Source: a bacterium (GTDB taxonomy: Bacteria; Actinomycetota; Acidimicrobiia; Spongiisociales; JAHEDJ01). From it: a DNA stretch of 37,941 nt. The notes under the pieces are model-generated. The model was given only the letters and a program-made list of their open reading frames with translations. It was not told the origin of the DNA and did no database searches. The position numbers and the translations under genes were made by a program. Shown piece by piece: positions 15,673-24,563 of this stretch. The first letter of the stretch is position 1; each line of letters starts with the position of its first letter. Location: positions 1-37,941 of the forward strand of contig JAHEDJ010000027.1 of NCBI GenBank assembly GCA_024641325.1, in the 5' to 3' direction.

Positions 15673-18249
15673 ATGGTTCCCGAAGCGCCGCTGCGTGATT
15701 CGCTTACCGGTCTCACCGCTCGCGAGGTAGCGGAACGGGTCGCGGCGGGAAAGCGCAACGTTGTCCCCGAGGGGCCGAGCCGGACCACAAAAGCGATCCT
15801 GCGGGACAACATATTGACCCGCTTCAATCTCATTCTCAGCGTCCTTCTGGTGATAATCCTGATCGCCGCGCCTATCCAGGATGCATTATTCGGCGCGGTG
15901 ATGGTCATCAACGCCGCGATCGGCATCATCCAGGAGCTGCGGGCGAAACGAACGCTCGACCGCCTGGCACTTCTGAGCGCACCGAAGACCGTCGCTGTCC
16001 GCGACGGCAAGAGGATCGAAGTGGCCGTTGGTGAAATCGTGCTCGACGACCTCTTGAGCCTCAGCCCGGGCGATCAGGTCGTTGTCGACGGCGAGGTCGT
16101 CGACGGGCACGGGCTCGAGATCAACGAATCGCTCCTCACCGGCGAATCCGATCCGATCCACAAGGAGGAAGGCGACGCCTGTCGATCGGGCAGTTTCGTT
16201 GTTGCCGGCTCCGGCCTATTCAGAGCGACCAGGGTGGGTGCCGACGCCTACGCGGCGAAACTGGCCATCGAGGCGAAGCAGTTCACGATCACGCGTTCAG
16301 AACTACGGACCGGGATCGACTGGATTCTGCTGGCGGTGAGCTGGGCTCTAGTCCCGACCGGGGTGCTGCTCATCTGGAGCCAGATTATCGTCGACGAGGG
16401 GATCCGAGGAGCTGCCCAAGGCACAGTGGCCGGGTTGGTGGCGATGGTGCCTCAGGGACTGGTCTTGCTCACTTCGATGGCATTCGCGGTGGCAGTGGTT
16501 CGCCTGGGGCGGCGGAACGTGCTCGTGCAGGAGCTACCCGCCGTTGAGGGCCTTGCCCGGGTCGACACAGTGTGCCTCGACAAGACGGGAACATTGACCG
16601 AAGGCCTGCTGCGGGTTCTCGATGTAGAAGTGCTCGATTCCTCGGTCGACGTGGCGGCGGTGCTGGCTGCGTTTGGAGCGGCCGACATGACGCCGAACGC
16701 AACTATGCGAGCCGTCGGTGCCCAATACTCGGAGGTACCCGACTGGTCGGTACTCCACGCGGCGCCGTTCTCTTCCGATCGCAAGTGGAGCGCTGTTTCG
16801 TTCGCGGGTCACGGCACCTGGGTCCTAGGCGCACCTGAGGTCGTGGCCGGGACCAACACGGACGTGCTCCATTCCGCCGATCGTCATGCAGCCGCCGGTA
16901 AGAGAGTGCTGATGCTGGCTGGGACGACCGACGCACTGGTTGGGAGTTCTCTTCCCGTGAATCTGAAACCTACCGCGCTGGTGGTTCTCGGAGATCGCGT
17001 TCGCCCGGATGCGGCTGAGACCCTTGCCTACTTCGCCCGCCAGGACGTTGCCATCAAGGTGATCTCAGGAGATCATCCATCGACGGTGGCGGCCATTGCC
17101 GCTCAGGTCGGAGTACCGAATCCCTGGAACGTGGTTGATGCCCGGGAGCTTCCGAAGGACCCGGATCGGCTTGCCGAGGTCATGGAACGCGGAACGGTAT
17201 TCGGTCGGGTGCAGCCCCACCAGAAGCAGGCTATGGTCCGGGCGCTTCAGCGTCGAGGCCACACGGTCGCCATGACCGGCGACGGTGTGAACGATGTGCT
17301 CGCCTTGAAGGAAGCCGACATAGGCGTGGCGATGGGCAACGGTTCGGGTGCATCCCGGGCCGTCGCGCAAGTGGTGCTGCTCGACTCGTCGTTCGCCTCG
17401 CTACCGGATGTTGTCGCCGAAGGTAGACGGGTCATCGCCAATATCGAACGGGTCGCCAACCTCTTCGTGACGAAGACGGTATACGCCGTCTTGCTCGCAG
17501 TCGCAGTGGCAATCGCAGTGCTGCCGTTCCCGTTCCTCCCGCGTCACTTGACCCTGGTGGGATCGATCACGATTGGGATTCCGGGCTTCTTCCTGGCGCT
17601 CGAGCCGACGGCCCGCCGGGCGACACGCGGGTTCGTGGGCCGGGTGATGCGCTTCGCGGTTCCGGTAGGCGCGGTGGCGGCGTTGTCGACGTTTGGGGCG
17701 TACGGCCTCGCCCAACTCGAAGACGTGGAACTCGATGAATCGCGGACGATGGCCACCCTCGTCCTCGTTGCGGTAGGACTGTTCGCATTGGCGGTCGTGT
17801 GCCGGCCGTTGACGGCCGGGCGCAAGTGGCTGATCTGGGGTATGGCGGCTTTGTTCGGCTTGACGTTGTTGTGGGGCGATCTGCGCGACTTCTACGCTCT
17901 CGATATGCCCCGTGCGATGGTGTTCTTCGCCGCGATCGGTATCTCGGCGCTGACCGGCACCGTCATGTATGTCGCCCTTGTCGGATCCCGCTGGGTTCAG
18001 TCGGCTCCCGTGTTGATGCAACAGGCGCCGGAGCTCCTGGCCCACGCTCCGCAGGCGATCCGCCAGCCACTTGAAGCGGCCGGGGGAGGACGACTGGCCC
18101 GTTGGATAAGTATCAGAGCGGGCGGACGGCCGGTGACTGAATCGTCCCAGACCTCACGCTCCAAACGCCGCCCGCCTATAGAACTCCCGGATTGGGTGAC
18201 GCCGAACGAGGAAGAGCCGCGCAGCCAGCTGGAGTTCCCCCTCGACTAG
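15673..18249 (+). CDS. ctpE: CtpE-like cation-transporting P-type ATPase
   Basis: An 858-residue P-type ATPase. Actuator motif TGES lies near 157; the phosphorylated aspartate is D303 in DKTGTLT; the hinge motif is TGDGVNDVLALKEADIGVAMG. The M4 helix reads MVPQGLVLLTSMAFAVAVVRLGRR (given here only as a family hallmark, residues about 258-280), which with ELPAVEGLARVD matches mycobacterial CtpE, implicated in calcium uptake. There is no N-terminal heavy-metal domain. The C-terminal cytoplasmic tail is polar. Calcium or another divalent ion as substrate is inference by homology. The start is ATG 15673 with a leaderless-type -10. Two family A palindromes fill the gap to convergent leuB. Confidence 0.88.
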   Translation: MVPEAPLRDSLTGLTAREVAERVAAGKRNVVPEGPSRTTKAILRDNILTRFNLILSVLLVIILIAAPIQDALFGAVMVINAAIGIIQELRAKRTLDRLALLSAPKTVAVRDGKRIEVAVGEIVLDDLLSLSPGDQVVVDGEVVDGHGLEINESLLTGESDPIHKEEGDACRSGSFVVAGSGLFRATRVGADAYAAKLAIEAKQFTITRSELRTGIDWILLAVSWALVPTGVLLIWSQIIVDEGIRGAAQGTVAGLVAMVPQGLVLLTSMAFAVAVVRLGRRNVLVQELPAVEGLARVDTVCLDKTGTLTEGLLRVLDVEVLDSSVDVAAVLAAFGAADMTPNATMRAVGAQYSEVPDWSVLHAAPFSSDRKWSAVSFAGHGTWVLGAPEVVAGTNTDVLHSADRHAAAGKRVLMLAGTTDALVGSSLPVNLKPTALVVLGDRVRPDAAETLAYFARQDVAIKVISGDHPSTVAAIAAQVGVPNPWNVVDARELPKDPDRLAEVMERGTVFGRVQPHQKQAMVRALQRRGHTVAMTGDGVNDVLALKEADIGVAMGNGSGASRAVAQVVLLDSSFASLPDVVAEGRRVIANIERVANLFVTKTVYAVLLAVAVAIAVLPFPFLPRHLTLVGSITIGIPGFFLALEPTARRATRGFVGRVMRFAVPVGAVAALSTFGAYGLAQLEDVELDESRTMATLVLVAVGLFALAVVCRPLTAGRKWLIWGMAALFGLTLLWGDLRDFYALDMPRAMVFFAAIGISALTGTVMYVALVGSRWVQSAPVLMQQAPELLAHAPQAIRQPLEAAGGGRLARWISIRAGGRPVTESSQTSRSKRRPPIELPDWVTPNEEEPRSQLEFPLD

Positions 18250-18252
18250 GAG

Positions 18253-18301
18253 TTTCTCAGCAATGCTGTTGTTCTTCGCGCGCAACAGTATTGCCGAGAA
18301 A
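18253..18301. repeat. 49-bp palindrome, family A, copy 3
   Basis: Left arm TTTCTCAGCAATGCTGTT, 13-nt loop, right arm AACAGTATTGCCGAGAAA. It begins 4 nt after the ctpE stop codon and is followed by an 11-nt spacer and copy 4. Confidence 0.93.
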
Positions 18302-18312
18302 ACAGGAGATGG

Positions 18313-18361
18313 TTTCTCAGCAATGCTGTTGTTCCCCACGCACGACAGTATTGCCGAGAAA
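18313..18361. repeat. 49-bp palindrome, family A, copy 4
   Basis: Left arm identical to copy 3, loop GTTCCCCACGCAC, right arm GACAGTATTGCCGAGAAA. It ends 5 nt before the leuB stop codon; copies 3 and 4 occupy essentially the whole convergent gap. Confidence 0.93.
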
Positions 18362-18365
18362 ACAT

Positions 18366-19420
18366 CTAGGTTGCGATCGCTGCCGCGATCCGATCACCGA
18401 TCTCGGCTGTTGTCGCACCCATGTCGGGGCCACCCATGGTCTTCAAGCCCGGCAAAACTGAGGCGGCGGCACGTTCAACGGCTACGGCAGCCTCGCCTTC
18501 GCCGAGGTGGTCCAGGCACAAGGCTGCCGACAGGACCGCGGCCACCGGGTTGGCCCAGCCCTGTCCGGCGATATCCGGTGCGGAGCCGTGCACCGGTTCG
18601 AACATGGACGGGTAGTCCTTCTCCGGATTGACGTTTCCGCTGGCGGCCAGGCCCATTCCACCCTGAATCGCTGCGCCTAGGTCGGTCACGATATCTCCAA
18701 AGAGGTTGTCGGTGACTACGACGTCGAAGCGTTCCGGCTGCGTGACCATATAGAGGCACATCGCGTCAACGTGGACATATTCGGTCGCCACGTCCGGGTA
18801 ATCCCCGGCGACCTCATTGAACGTCCGAAGCCAGAGATCGCCCGCGTAATTGAGGACGTTCGTCTTGTGGGCGAGCGTGACATGCCGTCGGGAACGCCTC
18901 GCCCGATCGAAGGCACGGCGCACGATCCGCTCGACCCCGAAGCGGGTGTTGATCGATTCCTGATTGGCGATCTCGTGCTGAGTTCCCTTGCGGGCGAAAC
19001 CGCCGGCACCCACGTATGGCCCTTCGGTGTTCTCCCGAAAGATCACCATGTCACACCGATCCGGTGTGAGGCCGGCTATCGGCGTCGGAGCGCCTTCGTA
19101 GAGCTTGACGGGACGAATGTTCACGTACTGATCGAACTCGAATCGAAGCCGGAGCAGCAGCCCTCGTTCGAGGACTCCAGGCGGCACTTCGGGCGTGCCG
19201 ACTGCTCCCAGCAGGATGGCGTCGAATCCGGTCAGTTCAGCTTCAACCTCGTCTGGCAGTACCTCGCCGGTACGCAGGTAGCGCTCACCGCCCAGGTCGT
19301 ACGCGGTGAAATCGACCGAGAAGTCGAATCGAGCGCCCGCAGCCTCTACGGCCTTGATCGCCTCCGCCGTGACTTCTGTTCCAACACCGTCGCCCGGAAT
19401 CGCGGCCAGACGATAGCTGC

Positions 19421-19424
<4 letters not shown>
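18366..19424 (-). CDS. leuB: 3-isopropylmalate dehydrogenase
   Basis: A 352-residue NAD-dependent beta-decarboxylating dehydrogenase of leucine synthesis, oxidising 3-isopropylmalate to 2-oxoisocaproate. Family marks: [14 protein letters not shown] at the N-terminus, [13 protein letters not shown], the catalytic Lys in LAHKTNVL, the metal-binding [18 protein letters not shown] and the adenine-binding [14 protein letters not shown]. Length is normal. It is the last gene of the minus-strand amino-acid block; its ATG overlaps the leuA stop by 4 nt (ATGA), so translation is coupled. leuCD are not in the window. Confidence 0.95.
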
Positions 19425-20959
<1,535 letters not shown>

Positions 20960-20986
20960 CTGCGTGTGGCCTTTCGAGTTTGAAGA

Positions 20987-21018
20987 ACGGATTGCGAGGT
21001 GTGTCATCCGCAATCCGT
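20987..21018 (-). promoter_or_regulatory. Palindrome in the leuA leader
   Basis: Perfect 10-bp arms, ACGGATTGCG (20987-20996) and CGCAATCCGT (21009-21018), over a 12-nt loop, 28 nt upstream of the leuA start. In minus-strand RNA the stem is followed by TTCTTC. It could be an attenuator stem, an operator or an mRNA processing structure. Confidence 0.55.
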
Positions 21019-21037
21019 GACTGCGTGCGCTTTCTAG

Positions 21038-21066
21038 GGCCGGGCCGATCTAGCGATCGCCCGGCC
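21038..21066 (-). terminator. GC-rich hairpin after ilvC
   Basis: Arms of 12 and 13 bases (GGCCGGGCGATC with GATCGGCCCGGCC, one bulged base) around a 4-nt loop, starting 40 nt after the ilvC stop. No T tract follows, so it may reduce read-through or stabilise the ilvBNC 3' end rather than fully terminate. Confidence 0.5.
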
Positions 21067-21109
21067 GTCGAAGCGCCAGCCACCATCCACAGCAGTCCAG
21101 GCGAATCAT
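21050..21109 (-). CDS. Possible 19-residue coupled peptide between ilvC and leuA
   Basis: ATG at 21109 overlaps the ilvC stop as ATGA, and the frame reads [19 protein letters not shown] before a TAG that falls in the loop of the GC-rich hairpin. It has three Leu codons, Cys-Cys and Trp-Trp. It might be a leader peptide for leuA or pure chance; the leucine content is too low for a convincing Leu attenuator. Confidence 0.18.
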   Translation of the reverse strand: MIRLDCCGWWLALRRPGDR

Positions 21110-22116
21110 GCGTCGTCCGCGGTTTTCGGGTCGAGGAAAGGCATCATGCTGCGCAAGTCTTTTCCGACCTCTTCGATCTGATGGGTCCGCCCCTTCGAGC
21201 GTTGTTCCAGGAGGAACGGTGCCCCTTCTTTGGCTTGAGCCAGCCACTCGTGGGCGAAAGCGCCCGACTGAATCTCGGTGAGTATCTCTTTCATGGCCGC
21301 TTTGGTGTCTTCGGTCACGATGCGAGAGCCGCGGGTGTAGTCCCCGTACTCGGCTGTGTCGGAGACCGAGAAGCGCATGTACGAAAGGCCGCCCTCATAG
21401 AGGAGGTCGACGATGAGCTTCAGTTCGTGCAAGGTCTCGAAATAGGCCGACTCAGGTTGGTAACCCGCCTCGACCAGCGTCTCGAAAGACGCTTTGATGA
21501 GCGAAGACACGCCCCCACACAGGATGACCTGCTCTCCGAAAAGGTCCGTCTCTGTTTCCTCTTTGAAAGTGGTCTCGAGCACGCCGGCCCGCCCACCGCC
21601 GATTCCCCAGGCATAGGAAAGCCCGAGGTCGTGGACTGAACCTGTGTAATCCTGGTGTACCGCCAGCAGACACGGAACGCCCGAGCCCTCTGTGTAGGTG
21701 CGACGGACGAGGTGACCCGGGCCCTTGGGCGCAACCATCGCCACATCCACGTGTTCGGGAGGAATGATCGCTCCGAAGTGGATATTGAAGCCGTGGGCGA
21801 AGAAGAGGGCATCGCCCGGCTCCAGGTTGGGTGCTATCTCGTTCTCGTAGAGATCTGCCATCGTCTGATCAGGCGTGAGCATCATTATCAGATTGGCGCC
21901 CGCGGCGGCCTCTGCGGGCGTAGCCACCTTCAGTCCCGCGGCTTCCGCCTCGGCCCGGCGTGCCGAGCGCTCCCGTAATCCGACGACGACATCGACACCG
22001 GATTCCTGCAGGTTCAACGCGTGTGCATGTCCCTGGCTTCCATATCCGATGATCGCGACCTTGCGGGCTTTGATGATCGACGGGTCCGCGTTCTCGTTGT
22101 AATAGATGGTGGCCAT
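21106..22116 (-). CDS. ilvC: Ketol-acid reductoisomerase (class I)
   Basis: A 336-residue NADPH-dependent enzyme converting acetohydroxy acids to 2,3-dihydroxy acids in valine and isoleucine synthesis. The N-terminus [20 protein letters not shown] leads into the Rossmann motif [10 protein letters not shown]; the cofactor loop has [12 protein letters not shown]; the C-terminal knotted domain carries the metal ligands in [12 protein letters not shown] and in the SDTAEYGDY segment. Length is normal for the short class I form. An AGGAGCGAGGA stretch precedes the start. Twelve nt separate it from the ilvN stop, so it belongs to the ilvBNC operon. Confidence 0.97.
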   Translation of the reverse strand: MATIYYNENADPSIIKARKVAIIGYGSQGHAHALNLQESGVDVVVGLRERSARRAEAEAAGLKVATPAEAAAGANLIMMLTPDQTMADLYENEIAPNLEPGDALFFAHGFNIHFGAIIPPEHVDVAMVAPKGPGHLVRRTYTEGSGVPCLLAVHQDYTGSVHDLGLSYAWGIGGGRAGVLETTFKEETETDLFGEQVILCGGVSSLIKASFETLVEAGYQPESAYFETLHELKLIVDLLYEGGLSYMRFSVSDTAEYGDYTRGSRIVTEDTKAAMKEILTEIQSGAFAHEWLAQAKEGAPFLLEQRSKGRTHQIEEVGKDLRSMMPFLDPKTADDA

Positions 22117-22128
22117 TGATCCTCGCTC

Positions 22129-22626
22129 CTAGCTCGCCCGCAACTTACGGCTCTTCTGGTCACGCGCCAAAGCGACACGACCTGATTTGACGAGATCGAC
22201 GATGCCGTAGGGACGCACCAACTCGACGAAATCGTTTACCTTGTCCGGCGCGCCGGCGACCAGAAACATGATCGTGGAAACGCCGACGTCGACGGCGACG
22301 GCGTCGAACAGTGTTGCCACCTCGAGAACGTCGCTTCGCTTCTGACCCTCGGTGGAGACGCGAAGTAGAGCGATCTCTCTTTCGACGGCCGTCATCGGGT
22401 CGAGTTCGGTGATCTTCACGACGTTGATGAGCTTGTGGAGTTGCTTCTTGACCTGTTCGAGTTCGGGGGCGTCGACCACGATCGTCATCCGCGAAATGGA
22501 CTCTTCGGCGGTTGGTCCGACCGCGAGTGAGTGGATGTTGAATCCTCGCCTGGCCAGCAGCGATGAGACCCGGGCCAGGACGCCTGCCTTGTTCTCGACG
22601 AGGACCGACAGTGTGTGCTTGGTCAT
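22129..22626 (-). CDS. ilvN: Acetolactate synthase small (regulatory) subunit
   Basis: A 165-residue regulatory subunit. The ACT domain spans residues 4-80 (TLSVLVENKAGVLARVSSLL, with RRGFNIHSLAVGPTAEESIS) and binds valine for feedback inhibition; the C-terminal domain (about 85-160) contacts and activates the catalytic subunit. Length is normal. The start overlaps the ilvB stop by 4 nt (ATGA), and expression is presumably governed by the attenuator upstream of ilvB. Confidence 0.97.
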   Translation of the reverse strand: MTKHTLSVLVENKAGVLARVSSLLARRGFNIHSLAVGPTAEESISRMTIVVDAPELEQVKKQLHKLINVVKITELDPMTAVEREIALLRVSTEGQKRSDVLEVATLFDAVAVDVGVSTIMFLVAGAPDKVNDFVELVRPYGIVDLVKSGRVALARDQKSRKLRAS

Positions 22627-24326
22627 GTCAGATCCTCCAGGCCGAGCAGGATCTGATCGTTCGAGCCGCCTGCGGGAACCATCGGAAACACCATCTCTTC
22701 CGGGTCGACGACGAACTCGATCAGGACCGGCCGATCGTTGATCGAGAGAGATTTCTCGATGGCCGGGCCAACCTCTTCCGGCGTTTCGACGCGGATACCG
22801 ACACAGCCCATGGCCTCGGCGAGCATCGGGAAGTTCACCGAGTCACGACCTAGGACGCTGCCGGAGTAGCGCTTGCCGTAGAAGAGCGTTTGCCACTGGC
22901 GGACCATGCCGTGTACACCGTTGTTGAGGAGAGCGATCTTGATCGGGAAACCCTCTTCGGACGCCGTTGCGAGTTCTTGATGGGTCATCTGGAACGATCC
23001 GTCGCCGTCGACGAGGTACACGGTGCGTTCCGGCATACCGGCCTTTGCCCCGATCGCGGCGGGAACTCCGAATCCCATGGTCCCGAGGCCACCGGAGTTG
23101 ATCCATTCGCGCGGGCGGGAGAACTTCCAGTGCAGCGCCGTCCACATCTGGTGCTGTCCAACACCCGAAACGACGATGGCATCGCCGCCCGTACGTTTGT
23201 AGAGCTCCTCGATGACATATTGCGGCTTCAGTGGGCCGTCTGGTTGCTGGTCGTAGCGAACCGGATTGTCACTGCGCCAACGAGTCACTTTCTCGAGCCA
23301 GTCCGTATGATCGACAACTTTCGTGTCGCCCCACCCCTCGAGCATCTGTTCCAGAACTCGTCCGACATCGCCCACAATCGGTATCTCAGCCTCGCGGACT
23401 TTCCCGATCTCGGCCGGGTCGACGTCGACGTGGATGACGCTGGCATGTGGAGCGAAGAAGTCGGGATTGCCTGTGACCCGGTCGTCGAAGCGAACTCCCA
23501 GAGCAATCAGAAGGTCGGCCTTCTGGATGGCAGTCGTGGCAGCGTAGGTGCCGTGCATTCCGGGCATACCCAGGAAAAGCTCATGATCGCCGGGGAAACC
23601 TCCGAGGCCCATCAGGGTCGTAACCACCGGCGAGTTCGTCAATTCGGCGAACTTCCGGAGGCTTTCCGAGGCGCCTGCTTTGATGATTCCTCCGCCCGCG
23701 TAGATCACCGGACGCTTCGCATTTGCTATGAGAGTTGTCGCTTCTTTGATCCGGCGCGGGTGCCCTTCGACGGTCGGCTTGTAGCCGGGGAGGTCGAGCG
23801 TCGGCGGCTCGTGCCACTGCAGGTGGGCGTTGAGGATGTCCTTGGGGAGGTCGACCAGCACGGGCCCCGGTCGTCCGGTCGCAGCGATGTGGAAGGCTTC
23901 GTGGATCACGTCCGGGATGTCATCGGGGCTGGTCACGAAGTAGTTGTGCTTCGTCGCGTTCATGGTGATGCCGGTGGTGTAGGCCTCCTGGAAGGCGTCG
24001 TTGCCGACTGAGGAGGTAGCCACCTGGCCGGTGATGGCGACGATCGGGATCGAATCCATGAGCGCATTTGCCAGCGGCGTGACCAGGTTGGTCGCAGCAG
24101 GGCCGGAGGTGACGATGCAGACGCCGACTTTCCCGGTGGCCCAGGCGTAGCCCTCGGCCATGTGTCCTGCCCCTTGTTCGTGACGAGCGAGCACGTGCCT
24201 GATCGAACTGTCGAATAGAGGGTCGTAGGCGGGAAGGATCGCCCCGCCGGGCACGCCGAACACGATGTCTACGCCCTCACGTTCCAGTGCCTTGATGACT
24301 GCCTGGGCTCCGCTGATTGTGCTCAT
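22623..24326 (-). CDS. ilvB: Acetolactate synthase large (catalytic) subunit
   Basis: A 567-residue thiamine-diphosphate enzyme that makes acetolactate or acetohydroxybutyrate, the first common step to valine, leucine and isoleucine. The catalytic Glu lies in LARHEQGAGHMAEGYA; the central FAD domain includes LGVRFDDRVTGNPDFF; the ThDP/Mg motif is GDGSFQMTHQELATA near 440, ending in LLNN. The start at 24326 is fixed by homology (STISGAQAVIKALEREGVD) and GAAGGAA 5 nt upstream; the longer open frame runs through the attenuator. First structural gene of the operon. Confidence 0.97.
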   Translation of the reverse strand: MSTISGAQAVIKALEREGVDIVFGVPGGAILPAYDPLFDSSIRHVLARHEQGAGHMAEGYAWATGKVGVCIVTSGPAATNLVTPLANALMDSIPIVAITGQVATSSVGNDAFQEAYTTGITMNATKHNYFVTSPDDIPDVIHEAFHIAATGRPGPVLVDLPKDILNAHLQWHEPPTLDLPGYKPTVEGHPRRIKEATTLIANAKRPVIYAGGGIIKAGASESLRKFAELTNSPVVTTLMGLGGFPGDHELFLGMPGMHGTYAATTAIQKADLLIALGVRFDDRVTGNPDFFAPHASVIHVDVDPAEIGKVREAEIPIVGDVGRVLEQMLEGWGDTKVVDHTDWLEKVTRWRSDNPVRYDQQPDGPLKPQYVIEELYKRTGGDAIVVSGVGQHQMWTALHWKFSRPREWINSGGLGTMGFGVPAAIGAKAGMPERTVYLVDGDGSFQMTHQELATASEEGFPIKIALLNNGVHGMVRQWQTLFYGKRYSGSVLGRDSVNFPMLAEAMGCVGIRVETPEEVGPAIEKSLSINDRPVLIEFVVDPEEMVFPMVPAGGSNDQILLGLEDLT

Positions 24327-24348
24327 CGTGTTCCTTCGATCGGGATAG

Positions 24349-24371
24349 AAAAAACCCTCCGGCTGGGAGGG
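24349..24371 (-). terminator. ilv operon attenuator terminator
   Basis: In minus-strand RNA, CCCTCC pairs with GGAGGG over a 5-nt loop and is followed at once by six T. It lies 23 nt before the ilvB start, between leader peptide and operon. A second CCCTCC just upstream (24376-24381) offers an alternative partner for GGAGGG. Confidence 0.85.
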
Positions 24372-24379
24372 CATCGGAG

Positions 24380-24411
24380 GGCACACACGTCGTGGTTGTG
24401 ACGTATGTGCC
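24380..24411 (-). promoter_or_regulatory. Attenuator upstream hairpin (pause/antiterminator)
   Basis: A 12-bp stem (GGCACATACGTC with GACGTGTGTGCC, one wobble) over an 8-nt loop. It starts on the last base of the leader stop codon and ends within the first CCCTCC, so ribosome position on the leader peptide and the terminator fold are physically linked. Confidence 0.75.
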
Positions 24412-24443
24412 TATTGAAGTACGAGGATCTCGGTTGCGAACAT
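24411..24443 (-). CDS. ilvL: ilv leader peptide
   Basis: A ten-codon frame reading MFATEILVLQ then TAG. Codons 6-9 are Ile, Leu, Val, Leu, the three end products of the downstream pathway in a row. Together with the adjacent stem and terminator this is the classic branched-chain attenuator: charged tRNA lets the ribosome finish and the terminator form; shortage stalls it on these codons. A comparable ilvB leader is known from Corynebacterium. The predicted transcript starts about 3 nt before the ATG, so the leader is essentially leaderless. Too short for automatic gene calling. Confidence 0.85.
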   Translation of the reverse strand: MFATEILVLQ

Positions 24444-24453
24444 GTGGAGCGGC

Positions 24454-24482
24454 AGTATGCGGCAATAGGAAGCTGATGTCAA
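24454..24482 (-). promoter_or_regulatory. ilvBNC promoter
   Basis: On the minus strand a perfect -35 TTGACA (24477-24482), a 17-nt spacer and -10 CATACT (24454-24459). It lies 10 nt before the leader-peptide ATG. Confidence 0.75.
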
Positions 24483-24563
24483 CCTCATGATGAGAAGTGG
24501 TTCGGACCTCACGATTTGGTGACAGAAGCGTCGCGGGTAATCGTGCGATGGTCGGCGTGTTTT

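Noticed and set aside
18154..18631. Open frames encoding repeated FSAILL / SIAEK peptides, suggesting a repeat protein
   Set aside because: The peptide is the same on both strands because the DNA is a palindrome, and all three frames stay open through the unit; there is no start, ribosome site or homology.
22890..24011. Long plus-strand open frame opposite ilvB
   Set aside because: Antisense shadow of a fully conserved ilvB coding region, with no domain of its own.
24277..24465. 62-codon minus-strand frame across the ilvB leader
   Set aside because: It runs through the attenuator stems and into ilvB out of frame; the ten-codon Ile/Leu/Val peptide and the attenuator explain this region better.
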